DNA from: Leifsonia sp. CL147
GTDB taxonomy: Bacteria; Actinomycetota; Actinomycetes; Actinomycetales; Microbacteriaceae
NCBI RefSeq assembly: GCF_900114565.1
Contig: NZ_FOTM01000009.1
Location: 84,366 to 148,365, forward strand
Length of the DNA stretch: 64,000 nt
Direction of reading: 5' to 3'
Of this stretch, positions 1-9,037 are shown one piece after another (within the stretch, counting starts at the first letter, position 1; every line of letters starts with the position of its first letter). A program made the translations under genes and the position numbers. The notes under the pieces are model-generated. The model was given only the letters and a program-made list of their open reading frames with translations, was not told where the DNA came from and ran no database searches.

Positions 1-31
1 AGCTCTTGGTGACATCGGTGAGGGTGTACAT
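1..31 (-). CDS. ABC transporter ATP-binding protein, N-terminal fragment
   Basis: Only the first ten codons lie in the window; the gene runs off its start. The minus strand from 31 reads MYTLTDVTKS, nearly identical to the MYTLTNVTKN start of the complete ATPase at 1785-2456. It starts 31 bases downstream of the permease that ends at 63, the same order as the second pair. It is therefore the ATPase of a duplicated permease/ATPase unit. Identity rests on this paralogy and position alone. Confidence 0.7.
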   Translation of the reverse strand, partial: MYTLTDVTKS

Positions 32-62
32 CGTTGCTCCTTCGGGGGCGGGATGGCCGGGT

Positions 63-1604
63 TCAGGCGACAGAGCGCAGGGCGGCCGCGGGGCGGAGAC
101 GGGAGGCGCGCCAGCCGCCGACCGCGCCGGCGATGAGGCCGCCGAGGATGGCGAGCGCGACGGCTCCGACGATGATCCAGACGGTCACCGGCGCATGCAG
201 CGCGATGTCCGCGGTGGAGGTGGACGCTTGGCGCAACCCGCTGAAAGCGCCGCCGCCGCCGCCGAAACCGGCGAAGCGGCCTCCCGTACCCGTGGTCGCG
301 GCGCCGGCGCCCGTCCCGCGTCCAGCCGCCGTCGCCACGCCGCCGTGGCTGATGCTGCCGGTCAGGGTGGGGGAGATGACGTTCACCACGAGTACCCCGA
401 GGAGGCCGACCGCGACGCCGATGACACCGCCGATCAGCCCCTGCACCACGGATTCGCCGGCGACCTGCCCGACGATCCGGCCGTTCGACCAGCCGATCGC
501 TTTGAGCGTTCCGAACTCCCGCGTTCGCCGCGTGACGCCCGAGATGGTGAACAGGATGGCGATGAGGAACGCCGCTGCCAGCACGATGACCGAGAGCCAC
601 GTCCCGAGGTTCGCGATGAGCGCGCCGGCGCTGCCCAGCGAGCCGGAGACTGTGGAGGCCAGGTCGGCCTGCGTGCTGACCGTCGCTCCGGGGATGGACT
701 TCGTGAGCGCTGTCTTGATCTGGTCGATGTCTCCGCTGGAAGCGGCCTTCACGTACACCGAGGAGATCTTGCCGGTCTGCCCGGACAGCGTCTGGGCGAC
801 ATCGAGCGGGATGTAGGCGTTGGCCGCGGTGGTGGAGTCGGAGCCGGTGGAGGTGACGATCCCGATGACCGAGAATCCGGTCCCGCCGATGGTGACGGTG
901 TCGCCGACGGTCTTGCTCGCCGACTTCGCGTAGCTGGCGTCCAGGACGACGACATCCTTGCCGGAGTCGGCGGCGGTGAAGCTGCGGCCGCCCGTCAGGG
1001 TGACGGATGCCAGAGGTCCGACGGACTTGCCGGCCGGGTTCAGCCCGAGGACCGAGAAGGAGTCGACTGTGAACGAGCTCCCACCCGCTCCGTCGGCTCC
1101 GCCCGTGGGAGGAGCCGTGGGCGAGGCCGCCTGGCCGCTCTGGCGCTGCTGCCGCAACTGCTGGAAGTTCGGGAGGGTGCCGCTGAAGCTGGTGTTCGTG
1201 AGCGACAGCACCGCCGCCGCGGAGGCCACGTTCTGCACTTTCTGCACGGTGCTCAGAGTGGATGCGTTCATCACCGTCGTGCCGCGCGTCGCCTGCAGGC
1301 GCGAGGTGTTGACCTGCCGGGCGGTTCCGGTGTCGGTGCCGGAGTTCGCGCCGAAGTCGAACCGCGGTCCTCCACCCTGGCCTTGGAGGCCGGTGGCGTT
1401 CTGGGCGGTGGCCGGCTGGCTGACGGTGATGTCGGTGCCTACGCCGTACACGGATTGCAGGACGCTCTCCTGCGCCTGACGGACCCCGGCCGAGACGGCG
1501 TTGACGATGATGACGAGAGCGATCGCGAGGGCCATGCCCGTCGCGATGATGATCGTCTGCTTGCGGCGATTGAACAGCTCTCGCCGCAGATAGGTCCCGA
1601 ACAT
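63..1604 (-). CDS. MacB/FtsX-type ABC transporter permease (copy 2)
   Basis: 513-aa permease of the MacB/FtsX superfamily, expected to act with the ATPase that starts at 31, in export or in mechanical transmission across the membrane rather than nutrient import. Residues 1-40 hold the cytoplasmic MFGTYLRRELFNRRKQ start and the first membrane helix. A large Gly/Ser/Thr-rich extracellular domain follows to about residue 330. Three more helices lie in the C-terminal part, with the FtsX motif SGVTRRTREFGTLKAIGWS near residue 365. A Gly/Ala-rich insert interrupts the space before the last helix. It is strongly similar to the permease at 2538-4043, so the two are tandem paralogues. Substrate unknown. 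Confidence 0.88.
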   Translation of the reverse strand: MFGTYLRRELFNRRKQTIIIATGMALAIALVIIVNAVSAGVRQAQESVLQSVYGVGTDITVSQPATAQNATGLQGQGGGPRFDFGANSGTDTGTARQVNTSRLQATRGTTVMNASTLSTVQKVQNVASAAAVLSLTNTSFSGTLPNFQQLRQQRQSGQAASPTAPPTGGADGAGGSSFTVDSFSVLGLNPAGKSVGPLASVTLTGGRSFTAADSGKDVVVLDASYAKSASKTVGDTVTIGGTGFSVIGIVTSTGSDSTTAANAYIPLDVAQTLSGQTGKISSVYVKAASSGDIDQIKTALTKSIPGATVSTQADLASTVSGSLGSAGALIANLGTWLSVIVLAAAFLIAILFTISGVTRRTREFGTLKAIGWSNGRIVGQVAGESVVQGLIGGVIGVAVGLLGVLVVNVISPTLTGSISHGGVATAAGRGTGAGAATTGTGGRFAGFGGGGGAFSGLRQASTSTADIALHAPVTVWIIVGAVALAILGGLIAGAVGGWRASRLRPAAALRSVA

Positions 1605-1784
1605 TGGCTTCCCAACTGTGGTGGTCTCGGATGAACTTCTTGCCGGAGGTTAAGCACCGCGTTGGGGGGACCGCTATGACGTAGCTATGCGTCTGCCGTG
1701 CACCGAAGCCCGGAGTCGGAGAGAGGTCACAGGGATCGTGCCCGCCCCGGTGTCGCTGGGACGGGCACGAGTAGGCGCAGGGTG

Positions 1785-2456
1785 TCAGGCCAGCTCTTTC
1801 ACCTTGCCCTGCTTGATCCGGACCCGCCGTTCGGCGCGCTTGGCCACGGCGCTGTCATGCGTGACGATGACCACCGTCAGCCCCCTATCACGCCACAGGC
1901 CCTCGAGCAGCTCCATGATCTCGTCACGCGTCTCCTCGTCCAGGTTTCCGGTGGGCTCATCCGCGAGGAGTACCGCGGGATCCTTGACCAGCGCTCGCGC
2001 GATCGCCACCCGCTGCTGCTGACCTCCTGAGAGCTCCAGAGGGAGATGGCTCCCACGGTCCGCAAGACCCACGGACGCGAGAGCATCCGCAGCGCGGCGC
2101 GTGCGTTCCGCCGCCTTCAGACCGAGTGGGGCCAGCGCCGTCTCGACGTTCTCCTGCGCGGTGAGCGTCGGGATGAGGTTGAACCCCTGGAAGACGAAGC
2201 CCACCTCCTTCGCCCGAATCCGTGCCAGGCGGCCGTCGGGCAGCGTCGACAGTTCTTCGGATCCCAGGTGCACGGTGCCCGAGGTCGGGCGGTCGAGCGC
2301 TCCCAGCATCTGCAGCAAGGTCGACTTCCCGCCGCCGGTAGGGCCCTGAACGGCCAGCAGCTGGCCATCCGGGATCTCGAGACTGACATCGCTCAGTGCG
2401 ACGACCGCGCGCTTGGACTGGGCGTAGTTCTTTGTGACGTTCGTGAGTGTGTACAC
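1785..2456 (-). CDS. ABC transporter ATP-binding protein (LolD/MacB type)
   Basis: 223-aa ATPase, the usual length for the LolD/MacB family that partners FtsX-like permeases. Walker A is GPTGGGKST at residues 38-46, the signature motif is LSGGQQQR and Walker B is VLLADEPTGNLDEET, so it should be catalytically active. It lies between the two permeases on the same strand, 81 bases after the permease ending at 2538, and most likely energises that one. The MYTL start is shared with the partial copy at the window edge. Confidence 0.93.
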   Translation of the reverse strand: MYTLTNVTKNYAQSKRAVVALSDVSLEIPDGQLLAVQGPTGGGKSTLLQMLGALDRPTSGTVHLGSEELSTLPDGRLARIRAKEVGFVFQGFNLIPTLTAQENVETALAPLGLKAAERTRRAADALASVGLADRGSHLPLELSGGQQQRVAIARALVKDPAVLLADEPTGNLDEETRDEIMELLEGLWRDRGLTVVIVTHDSAVAKRAERRVRIKQGKVKELA

Positions 2457-2485
2457 GGTTCTTCTCCTAGGGATCGGGCGACACC

Positions 2486-2549
2486 GGGGTCCGGCGAGGG
2501 TGGGGTCCGGCGAGGGTGGGATCAGGCGAGGGTGGGATCAGGCGACGGA
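2486..2549. repeat. four tandem 16-bp repeats over a stop codon
   Basis: Four 16-bp units (GGGGTCCGGCGAGGGT twice, GGGATCAGGCGAGGGT, then a variant) run from 2486 to 2549. The last unit contains the stop codon of the permease ending at 2538 and the others fill the gap to the ATPase gene. It looks like local duplication of the stop-codon region. The repeats do not form an obvious hairpin. Confidence 0.85.
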
Positions 2550-4043
2550 GCGCAGCGCGGCTGCGGGCCGCAGCCGGGACGCGCGCCACCCGCCGACGGC
2601 TCCGGCGAGGAGGCCGCCGAGGACGGCCAGAGCGACAGCCGCGACGATGATCCAGACGGTCACGGGCGCGTGGAGCGTGACGTCCGCCGAGGTCTCGGAC
2701 GCCTTGCGCAGAGCCTCGAAGGGGCCGCCCCCGCCCAGCCCGCCGCCCCCGGTTGCTCCGTCGGCCCCGCGGACGACCGGGCCGGCGTCGGCGGAGGAGC
2801 TTCCCAGGGTCCCGGTGAGTGTGGGAGCGATCAGGTTGATCACCACGATGCCGAGGATTCCGGCCGCCACTCCGATGAGACCCCCGATGAGGCCCTGCAC
2901 GACGGACTCGCCGGCGACCTGGCCGACGATGCGGCGATTGGACCAGCCGATCGCCTTCAGCGTGCCGAACTCCCGGGTCCGGCGCGTGACGCCGGAGATC
3001 GTGAAGAGGATCGCGATGAGGAATGCCGCGGCGAGGACGATGATCGACAGCCACGTGCCCAGGTTCGAGATCAGACCTCCGGCCGTCCCGAGCGAGCCCG
3101 AGACGGTGGAGGCGAGATCTGCCTGCGTGTTGACGGTCACTCCGGGAAGGGCTTTCGCCAGATCGGATTCGACCTGCGCGACGTCGTCGGAGGAGGCGGC
3201 GCTCACATAGACCGAGGAGACCTTGCCGGTCTGGCCGGAGAGCTCCTGCGCCACATCGAGCGGAATGTAGGCGTTGGACGCCGTGGCCAAGCCGGAGTCC
3301 GTGGAGGCGACCGTCCCGATGACCGTGAAGTCCTTGCCGCCGATGGTCACCATGTCGCCGACCGCCTTGCCGGAGGTCTTCGCGTAGCTCGAATCGAGGA
3401 CGGCCACCTCGTTGCCCGCATCGGCTGCCGTGAACGTTCGCCCCGCGGTGGTGGTCACCGCGGCGAGCGGTCCGACCGACCGGCCGGCTGGATCGAGCCC
3501 CAGTACGGAGAAGGAGTCGACATCGAACGCACTGCCTCCGGCGCCGTCCGCGCCGCCGATGAAGACCTGCTTGCCGCCGCTTCCCCCGCCCGGGCCGCCC
3601 GCGCCCCCTGCCTGCTGGTCGAACGAGGGAAGGGTGCCGCTGAAGGTCAGATTGGTCAGCGACAGCACGGATGCGGCGGCCGTCACCTTGCCGACCTTCT
3701 GGATGGTGTCGAGCGCCTTCGCATCCATCGTCGATGTTCCGCGTTCCGGAATCAGGCGGGCACTGTCGATCTGGCGGGATCCACCGGTGTCGGTCCCGTC
3801 ACCGGCTCCGAACTGGAACTTGGGGCCGCCTCCGGAGGCAGCTGCCGAGACCGGCTCGCTCACGGTGATGTCCGTGCCGACCCCGTAGACGGATTCCAGG
3901 ACGCTCGCCTGCGCCTGCTTCACTCCCGCGGAGGTGGCGTCGACGATGATGACGAGTGCGATCGCGAGGGCCATGCCCGTTGCGATGATGATCGTCTGCT
4001 TGCGGCGGTTGAGCAGCTCACGCCGTAGGTAGGTTCCGAACAT
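2538..4043 (-). CDS. MacB/FtsX-type ABC transporter permease (copy 1)
   Basis: 501-aa paralogue of the permease at 63-1604: same N-terminal MFGTYLRRELLNRRKQ, same extracellular domain and same TRRTREFGTLKAIGWSN motif near the second helix. It differs mainly in a Gly-rich insert around residues 165-180 and in the loop before the last helix. As the first gene of the minus-strand run (permease, ATPase, permease, ATPase) it probably carries the operon promoter in 4044-4196, where no clear sigma-A hexamers were identified. A stretch just upstream of its start (CACAGTTTGG) resembles that before copy 2, showing the duplication included upstream DNA. Confidence 0.9.
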   Translation of the reverse strand: MFGTYLRRELLNRRKQTIIIATGMALAIALVIIVDATSAGVKQAQASVLESVYGVGTDITVSEPVSAAASGGGPKFQFGAGDGTDTGGSRQIDSARLIPERGTSTMDAKALDTIQKVGKVTAAASVLSLTNLTFSGTLPSFDQQAGGAGGPGGGSGGKQVFIGGADGAGGSAFDVDSFSVLGLDPAGRSVGPLAAVTTTAGRTFTAADAGNEVAVLDSSYAKTSGKAVGDMVTIGGKDFTVIGTVASTDSGLATASNAYIPLDVAQELSGQTGKVSSVYVSAASSDDVAQVESDLAKALPGVTVNTQADLASTVSGSLGTAGGLISNLGTWLSIIVLAAAFLIAILFTISGVTRRTREFGTLKAIGWSNRRIVGQVAGESVVQGLIGGLIGVAAGILGIVVINLIAPTLTGTLGSSSADAGPVVRGADGATGGGGLGGGGPFEALRKASETSADVTLHAPVTVWIIVAAVALAVLGGLLAGAVGGWRASRLRPAAALRSVA

Positions 4044-4196
4044 GTAGATCCAAACTGTGATCGAGCAAAAGGTTTCTCGGGGGACGCTAAGCAGGGCGGG
4101 TTGGCGATGCCTGTGGGTAAGCTATCTGAAACCAAAATGCATGTATGAGTTGGTAGATATCCGTCAGGACGCGCTGGGCGATGCGTCATTAAAGAT

Positions 4197-5198
4197 GTGC
4201 CGACGTCGCCATTTCACCGACCACATCCCGCCAGCCAGGTATCCACTCGCAACGCTTCGATCGACGGATTGCGGGTTCTCGGGATCCTCGCGGTGGTCTT
4301 CGCCCACGTGTACACGCCGCCCGTCGTCCACCAGTGGGTGTACCCCTGGCACGTTCCACTGTTCTTCGCCCTCGCCGGCTACTTCCTCACGCCAGGACGC
4401 CCGTTCCACGACCAGTTGAGAACGCGGACTGTGACCCTCGTCCTCCCCTATGTGGGCTGGCTGCTCGTGGTCTCCGCGCTCGCGATGGCCATCCCGAACC
4501 CGGTCGGCCGCCTCCACATCGCCGACCTCGGAGGAGCTTTCGTGGGAGGGAGCAACGGGCACGAGCCTTTCGGCGCGTTCTGGTTCATCGGCGCGCTTTT
4601 CGTCTCGACGCTGCTCTACATCCCCGTCAGCAGACTGGCCGCCTGGCAGCAGGCCGTGGTGGCACTGGGAGCACTGGCGGCGGGGACATTCTGGGGGGCT
4701 TGGCTCGCCGCCCTGCCGCTCAGCATCGGGCAAGGCCTCTACTGCCTCTGCTTCGTCATCGCCGGCCGTGGAATCGCCGCCGTCCAGCAGCGGATCCGGC
4801 ACCGGATCCGGCTCCGGCGTCTCATCGGGCCGATCCTGCTCGGCTGCGCCGTGATCCTCACAGGCGTGCTGCCCGTGACGCCCCCGGACCTGAAGAACGG
4901 CATCCTCGGCACTCCCATCGTGATGCCGCTTCTCTCCGTGCTGTTCGTGGCCGCGCTCATCCTGGCCGCCAGCAGCATCCGGCTGCCCCGGTGGGCGGTG
5001 CCCGCCGTTCTCGCCGTGGCGGGGACGGCGACCGTCGTCGTTCTGAGCCACAGCCTGGTCATCTGGGAGCTGAAGCAATACTCGGCGCAGCCGAAATGGA
5101 TCCTCCTCGCGGCGGTCCTCGTCCCCGTGGCGGCAGCACTCCTCCTCAGGCGACTGAAGCGGATCCTTCGAGCATCCGCCCGCTCAGACACTTCATAG
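4197..5198 (+). CDS. membrane acyltransferase 3 family protein
   Basis: 333-aa integral membrane protein of the acyltransferase 3 family, enzymes that O-acylate sugars, peptidoglycan or lipids at the membrane. The N-terminal signature is visible at about residues 20-45: NASIDGLRVLGILAVVFAHV, with the family's catalytic-type His at its end, followed by PLFFALAGYF. About ten hydrophobic helices fill the rest and the C-terminus is Arg/Lys-rich. The start is GTG at 4197. It is divergent from the ABC operon and 35 bases before the response regulator. The acceptor cannot be told from sequence. Confidence 0.85.
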   Translation: MPTSPFHRPHPASQVSTRNASIDGLRVLGILAVVFAHVYTPPVVHQWVYPWHVPLFFALAGYFLTPGRPFHDQLRTRTVTLVLPYVGWLLVVSALAMAIPNPVGRLHIADLGGAFVGGSNGHEPFGAFWFIGALFVSTLLYIPVSRLAAWQQAVVALGALAAGTFWGAWLAALPLSIGQGLYCLCFVIAGRGIAAVQQRIRHRIRLRRLIGPILLGCAVILTGVLPVTPPDLKNGILGTPIVMPLLSVLFVAALILAASSIRLPRWAVPAVLAVAGTATVVVLSHSLVIWELKQYSAQPKWILLAAVLVPVAAALLLRRLKRILRASARSDTS

Positions 5199-5233
5199 GT
5201 TCCACAAAGAGGCCATCCATCCACCGCCTCATA

Positions 5234-6004
5234 ATGGGAAAGGTGACGATCAACGCGCGTACCGCCTCCGGCTCCTCCAGCCAGCCCCGGTCCCTCCTGC
5301 GCCGCTCCGACGGCAGCGCCATCCGTGTGCTCGTCGTGGACGACGAGGCGACGCTGACCGACCTGCTGGCCATGGCCCTGCACTATGAGGACTGGGACGT
5401 CAAGACCGCGTCGACGGGCCAGCAGGCCCTGCAGCTCTCGCGCGAGTTCAAGCCCGATGTCGTGGTGCTCGACATCATGCTCCCCGACATCGACGGCCTC
5501 CAGGTTCTGTCGCGGATGCGCGCCGACGGCAACGAGGCCCCCGTCCTCTTCCTCACCGCGAAGGACTCGCTCGACGACCGCATCGCGGGGCTCACGGCAG
5601 GAGGCGACGACTACGTCACGAAGCCCTTCAGCCTGGAAGAGCTGGTCGCGCGCCTCCGGGGACTGCTGCGCCGCTCGCGCGCGGCGGTGGCCGACCACGA
5701 GGACCCGGTGCTCATCGTCGGCGACCTGGTGCTCGACGAGGACAGCTACGAGGTGCACCGCAACGGAGAGCCCATCCAGCTGACCGCCACGGAGTTCGAG
5801 CTGCTGCGCTTCCTGATGCGCAATCCCCGGCGCGTGCTGAGCAAGGCGCAGATCCTCGACCGGGTGTGGAGCTACGACTTCGGCGGCTCCTCCAGCGTCG
5901 TCGAGCTGTACATCTCCTACCTGCGCAAGAAGATCGACGCCGGCCGCACCCCGATGATCCACACCGTCCGCGGCGCCGGCTACATGGTGAAGGCTGCACA
6001 ATGA
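5234..6004 (+). CDS. OmpR/PhoB-family response regulator
   Basis: 256-aa transcriptional response regulator. The receiver domain spans about residues 30-145, with acidic pocket VVDDEA at 34-39, phospho-acceptor Asp80 in VVLDIMLPDIDG and the conserved Lys in YVTKPFS. A winged-helix OmpR-type DNA-binding domain covers about 155-256 (LTATEFELLRFLMRNPRRVL and VRGAGYMVK). ATG at 5234 was chosen, which leaves a 28-residue extension before the receiver. A -10-like TAGGTT lies at 5196-5201. Its TGA overlaps the start of the histidine kinase by four bases, so the pair is translationally coupled. Confidence 0.95.
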   Translation: MGKVTINARTASGSSSQPRSLLRRSDGSAIRVLVVDDEATLTDLLAMALHYEDWDVKTASTGQQALQLSREFKPDVVVLDIMLPDIDGLQVLSRMRADGNEAPVLFLTAKDSLDDRIAGLTAGGDDYVTKPFSLEELVARLRGLLRRSRAAVADHEDPVLIVGDLVLDEDSYEVHRNGEPIQLTATEFELLRFLMRNPRRVLSKAQILDRVWSYDFGGSSSVVELYISYLRKKIDAGRTPMIHTVRGAGYMVKAAQ

Positions 6005-7608
6005 CCTCCGCCCGCATCGCGGGCCCCCCGAAGACCGAGACACCGGCGGGCACGCCGACCGCGAGCCGGTTCCCGCACCTCCGCCCGATCCGCTCGTGGA
6101 CGCTCCGCAGCCGGGTCGTGCTCGTCGTGGTGGCGATGCTCGCGGTGCTGGGCGCCGTGATCGGGACGGTCAGCGTGTTCGCGCTGCAGAACTACCTGAT
6201 GCAGCGATTGGATGCCCAGCTCACGTCGGCGCTCATCCGCGGACAGCACGCCGCCGACCGGATCAACGGCGGCGGTCCCACGGTGCCGGAGGCCGCCGGG
6301 GTCGTGCAGACGCCGGGACAGCCGACGGGAACCCTCGGCGCCGTCCGGAGCTCGGACGGCGGTCTGCTGTTCCCGCCGGTGATCCTCGCCGACCGGCCGA
6401 CGTCGTCGACGAATCAGCCGCTCGGCCCCAAGCAGGTCACCATCGACGGTCTGGCGCTCCTCAGCGTCCCGGCGGACGAGCGGCCGCGGACCGTCGATCT
6501 CGGTCCCTCCCTCGGTTCCTACCGCATCGCGGCCGCCGAGCTCAGCAACGGCGACAGCGTCATCATCGGGCTCCCGCTCAGCGACGTGAACGCGACCGTC
6601 GGCCGGCTGACCCTCGTGATCCTGCTCGTGACCCTGTCGGGGCTCGTCTTCGCCTTCCTGCTGGCGAGCGTCGTGGTCCGCTTCGCCATGCGCCCGCTGG
6701 AGCGCGTGGCCGGCACCGCCGAGCAGGTCGCCTCCCTGCCGCTCGACCGCGGCGACGTCGCGCTGTCCGTCCGCGTGCCGGAGGCCGACACCGACCAGCA
6801 CACCGAGGTCGGCAAGGTGGGTTCGGCGCTGAACCGGATGCTCGGCCACGTGGCCTCGGCGCTGACCGCTCGCCAGGCGAGCGAGCAGAAGGTGCGCCAG
6901 TTCGTCGCGGACGCCAGCCACGAGCTGCGGACGCCGCTCGCCTCCATCCGCGGCTATGCCGAACTCACCCGCCGGGCGCCGCACGACCTGCCGCCGGAGG
7001 TCACGCACTCGCTCGGGCGCATCGAGTCCGAAGCGACCCGGATGACCTCGCTCGTCGAGGACCTCCTGCTGCTGGCCCGGCTGGACGAGGGTCGTGAGCT
7101 CGACCACGACCCGGTCGACCTCTCCCTGCTCCTGGTCGATGCCGTCAGCGACGCGCACGCCGCCGGACCGGACCACGAGTGGACGCTCGACCTCCCGGAC
7201 GAGCCGGTGGAGGTGGTCGGAGACGCTCCGCGCCTGCATCAGGTGCTCATGAACCTGCTGGCCAACGCGCGCGTCCACACTCCGGAGGGCACGAAGGTGA
7301 CCGCGGGACTCCGGGTGGATGAGGACGTCCGTCAGGCGGTCGTCACCATCGCGGACGACGGCCCCGGCATCCCGGACGAGCTGCAGAACACGCTCTTCGA
7401 GCGCTTCGCGCGCGGGGACAGTTCGCGCAACCGCGCCACAGGATCGACCGGACTCGGGCTGGCGATCGTCCAGGCCGTCGTGCACGCGCACGGCGGAGAG
7501 GTGACAGTCAGCAGCGCGCCGGGGGACACCGTCTTCACCGTCACGCTTCCGCTCGCGCCGACGGCCGAGCAGACGGCCGAGCAGACGGCCGCGCCGACGG
7601 CCGCGTGA
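6001..7608 (+). CDS. sensor histidine kinase
   Basis: 535-aa membrane kinase, partner of the regulator that it overlaps (ATGA at 6001). There is a Pro/Thr-rich cytoplasmic start, one helix at about residues 38-62, an extracellular sensor of about 140 residues, a second helix near 200-222 and then a HAMP linker. The His box is FVADASHELRTPLASIRGYA. The ATPase domain shows N (NLLANARVHTP), G1 (DDGPGIPDEL), F (FERFARGD) and G2 (GSTGLGLAI) boxes, so it should be active. The C-terminus ends in a short EQTAEQTAAPTAA-type repeat encoded by repetitive DNA. Signal unknown; layout resembles actinobacterial PrrB/TcrY-type kinases. Confidence 0.95.
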   Translation: MTSARIAGPPKTETPAGTPTASRFPHLRPIRSWTLRSRVVLVVVAMLAVLGAVIGTVSVFALQNYLMQRLDAQLTSALIRGQHAADRINGGGPTVPEAAGVVQTPGQPTGTLGAVRSSDGGLLFPPVILADRPTSSTNQPLGPKQVTIDGLALLSVPADERPRTVDLGPSLGSYRIAAAELSNGDSVIIGLPLSDVNATVGRLTLVILLVTLSGLVFAFLLASVVVRFAMRPLERVAGTAEQVASLPLDRGDVALSVRVPEADTDQHTEVGKVGSALNRMLGHVASALTARQASEQKVRQFVADASHELRTPLASIRGYAELTRRAPHDLPPEVTHSLGRIESEATRMTSLVEDLLLLARLDEGRELDHDPVDLSLLLVDAVSDAHAAGPDHEWTLDLPDEPVEVVGDAPRLHQVLMNLLANARVHTPEGTKVTAGLRVDEDVRQAVVTIADDGPGIPDELQNTLFERFARGDSSRNRATGSTGLGLAIVQAVVHAHGGEVTVSSAPGDTVFTVTLPLAPTAEQTAEQTAAPTAA

Positions 7609-7614
7609 GTGGAT

Positions 7615-7644
7615 TTGCGCGCGGCGCCGCCCATCCCGTAGCCT
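7615..7644 (+). promoter_or_regulatory. predicted sigma-A promoter of rplJL
   Basis: TTGCGC at 7615-7620 and TAGCCT at 7639-7644 are separated by 18 bases, giving a start near 7651. It lies just after the kinase stop and just upstream of the L10 leader. Positions were read by eye. Confidence 0.55.
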
Positions 7645-7650
7645 GTACGG

Positions 7651-7846
7651 AGCCAAAGACCGCTGGTTGTCGTGCGTGCACGACCGAAGATCCACTCAGG
7701 TGGGGCCCGCGCAGGTGTGTGAAGCAGACTCCGTGAATTCTCGCGGTCCCAGCTCCGTGCCCTGTGCCGGAGCTTTTTTCTTTGCCAGGGGCCGGCGGTG
7801 GCGCACCGCTCCCGCGGTGTGCGACAAGAAGATTGAGGAGTAGGCC
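7651..7846 (+). promoter_or_regulatory. ribosomal protein L10 leader with attenuator
   Basis: About 195 bases of structured 5' UTR before rplJ, typical of the autoregulatory L10 leader in which free L10/L12 complex binds its own mRNA. A hairpin GTCGTG-CGTG-CACGAC at 7669-7684 is clear. A perfect terminator stem, AGCTCCG at 7751-7757 with CGGAGCT at 7769-7775, is followed by a T run to 7779. CAGACTCCGTG at about 7725-7735 could pair with the terminator's CGGAG and act as anti-terminator. Assignment follows from position and shape; L10 contacts are inferred. Confidence 0.75.
7751..7779 (+). terminator. attenuator terminator in the rplJ leader
   Basis: Seven-base perfect stem with an 11-base loop followed by TTTTTT: a canonical intrinsic terminator placed inside the leader, 68 bases before the rplJ start. 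It can end transcription before the operon. Confidence 0.8.
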
Positions 7847-8362
7847 ATGGCGAACAAGGAAGCCACGGTTGCCGAGCTCGAGAACCTGTTCACGAGCTCG
7901 TCCGCCGTTCTGCTGACCGAGTACCGCGGTCTCACTGTCGCTCAGCTCAAGCAGCTGCGCACATCCATCAGTGAGCACGCGACCTACGCCGTGGTGAAGA
8001 ACACGCTGACCAAGATCGCGGCCAACAAGGCAGGCATTTCGTCGTTCGACGAAGAGCTCGCCGGGCCGTCGGCGATCGCCTTCGTGCACGGTGACCCTGT
8101 CGCCGTCGCGAAGTCGCTGCGTGACTTCGCCAAGGCAAACCCTCTGCTGGTGGTCAAGGGCGGTTACTTCGACGGTAACGCCCTGACCGCAGAAGAGGTA
8201 GGCAAGCTCGCCGACCTCGAGTCCCGTGAGGTACTGCTGGCCAAGCTGGCCGGCGCCTTCAAGGCCTCGCTGTTCGGAGCCGCATATCTGTTCAACGCAC
8301 CGCTGTCGAAGGCCGTTCGCACGGTCGACGCGCTGCGTGAGAAGCAGGAGTCCGCTGCCTGA
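7847..8362 (+). CDS. rplJ: 50S ribosomal protein L10
   Basis: 171-aa L10 (uL10), the base of the ribosomal stalk that holds L7/L12 dimers and recruits translation GTPases. The N-terminal part, [18 protein letters not shown] then [16 protein letters not shown], and the VKNTL motif are family hallmarks; the C-terminal helix that binds L12 runs from about residue 140. The Shine-Dalgarno GAGGAG precedes the ATG at 7847. It heads the two-gene rplJL operon and is regulated by the upstream leader. Confidence 0.98.
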   Translation: MANKEATVAELENLFTSSSAVLLTEYRGLTVAQLKQLRTSISEHATYAVVKNTLTKIAANKAGISSFDEELAGPSAIAFVHGDPVAVAKSLRDFAKANPLLVVKGGYFDGNALTAEEVGKLADLESREVLLAKLAGAFKASLFGAAYLFNAPLSKAVRTVDALREKQESAA

Positions 8363-8415
8363 GTCCTCACGGACCAGGCCAGCGGTGAGTAACCACACAC
8401 ACTAAGGAGAGAACA

Positions 8416-8805
8416 ATGGCAAAGCTGTCGACTGAGGAGCTGCTCGACGCGTTCAAGGAGCTCACGCTCATTGAGCTCAGCGAGTTCGTGAAGAAGTTCG
8501 AGGAGACCTTCGAGGTCACCGCCGCCGCCCCCGTCGCCGTGGCCGCCCCGGCCGCCGGTGGTGCGGGCGCCGCTGCCGAAGAGGTCGAGGAGAAGGATTC
8601 CTTCGACGTCGTCCTCGAGGCCGCCGGTGAGAAGAAGATCCAGGTCATCAAGGAGGTGCGCGCCCTCACCAGCCTCGGCCTCGGTGAGGCGAAGGCCCTC
8701 GTTGACGGCGCACCGAGCAACGTGCTCGAGGGCGCCAACAAGGAGACCGCCGAGAAGGCGAAGGCCCAGCTCGAAGAGGCTGGCGCCACCGTCACCCTCA
8801 AGTAG
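8416..8805 (+). CDS. rplL: 50S ribosomal protein L7/L12
   Basis: 129-aa L7/L12 (bL12), the multicopy stalk protein that contacts elongation factors. It shows the usual three parts: N-terminal dimerisation helices that bind L10, an Ala/Gly/Pro hinge at about residues 36-52, and the C-terminal domain with [21 protein letters not shown] strong AAGGAGAG site lies before ATG 8416. It is 53 bases after rplJ and is followed by a 16-bp hairpin at 8894-8932. Confidence 0.98.
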   Translation: MAKLSTEELLDAFKELTLIELSEFVKKFEETFEVTAAAPVAVAAPAAGGAGAAAEEVEEKDSFDVVLEAAGEKKIQVIKEVRALTSLGLGEAKALVDGAPSNVLEGANKETAEKAKAQLEEAGATVTLK

Positions 8806-8893
8806 TCGATGCCCCTCGGGGCTCTTCTGCAGACAGGCTGACAGTCGTCTGATCGCGACGCGGACTCCTCCCAATAAGAGAGTGTCCGCGTTG

Positions 8894-8932
8894 CGGAGGG
8901 CGTCGCCCCCGACAACGGGGCGACGCCCTCCG
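8894..8932 (+). terminator. rplJL terminator hairpin
   Basis: A perfect 16-bp stem, 8894-8909 with 8917-8932, around a 7-base loop, 88 bases after rplL. There is no T run, so it is a terminator-like hairpin typical of GC-rich actinobacteria. Between it and the next gene at 9038 nothing else is recognisable. Confidence 0.7.
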
Positions 8933-9037
8933 TGCGTTAAGCGGACGCGCGGACGCGGATGCTCATCCATTTCCGCGTCCGATCGCGCCTGCGCGTGCAT
9001 CGGTGTGCGAGGACGCGCAACCGGAAGAAGAGCAACG

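Noticed and set aside
2046..4028. 660-codon plus-strand frame opposite the ABC genes
   Set aside because: Shadow frame with no motif; both ABC proteins on the other strand have intact motifs.
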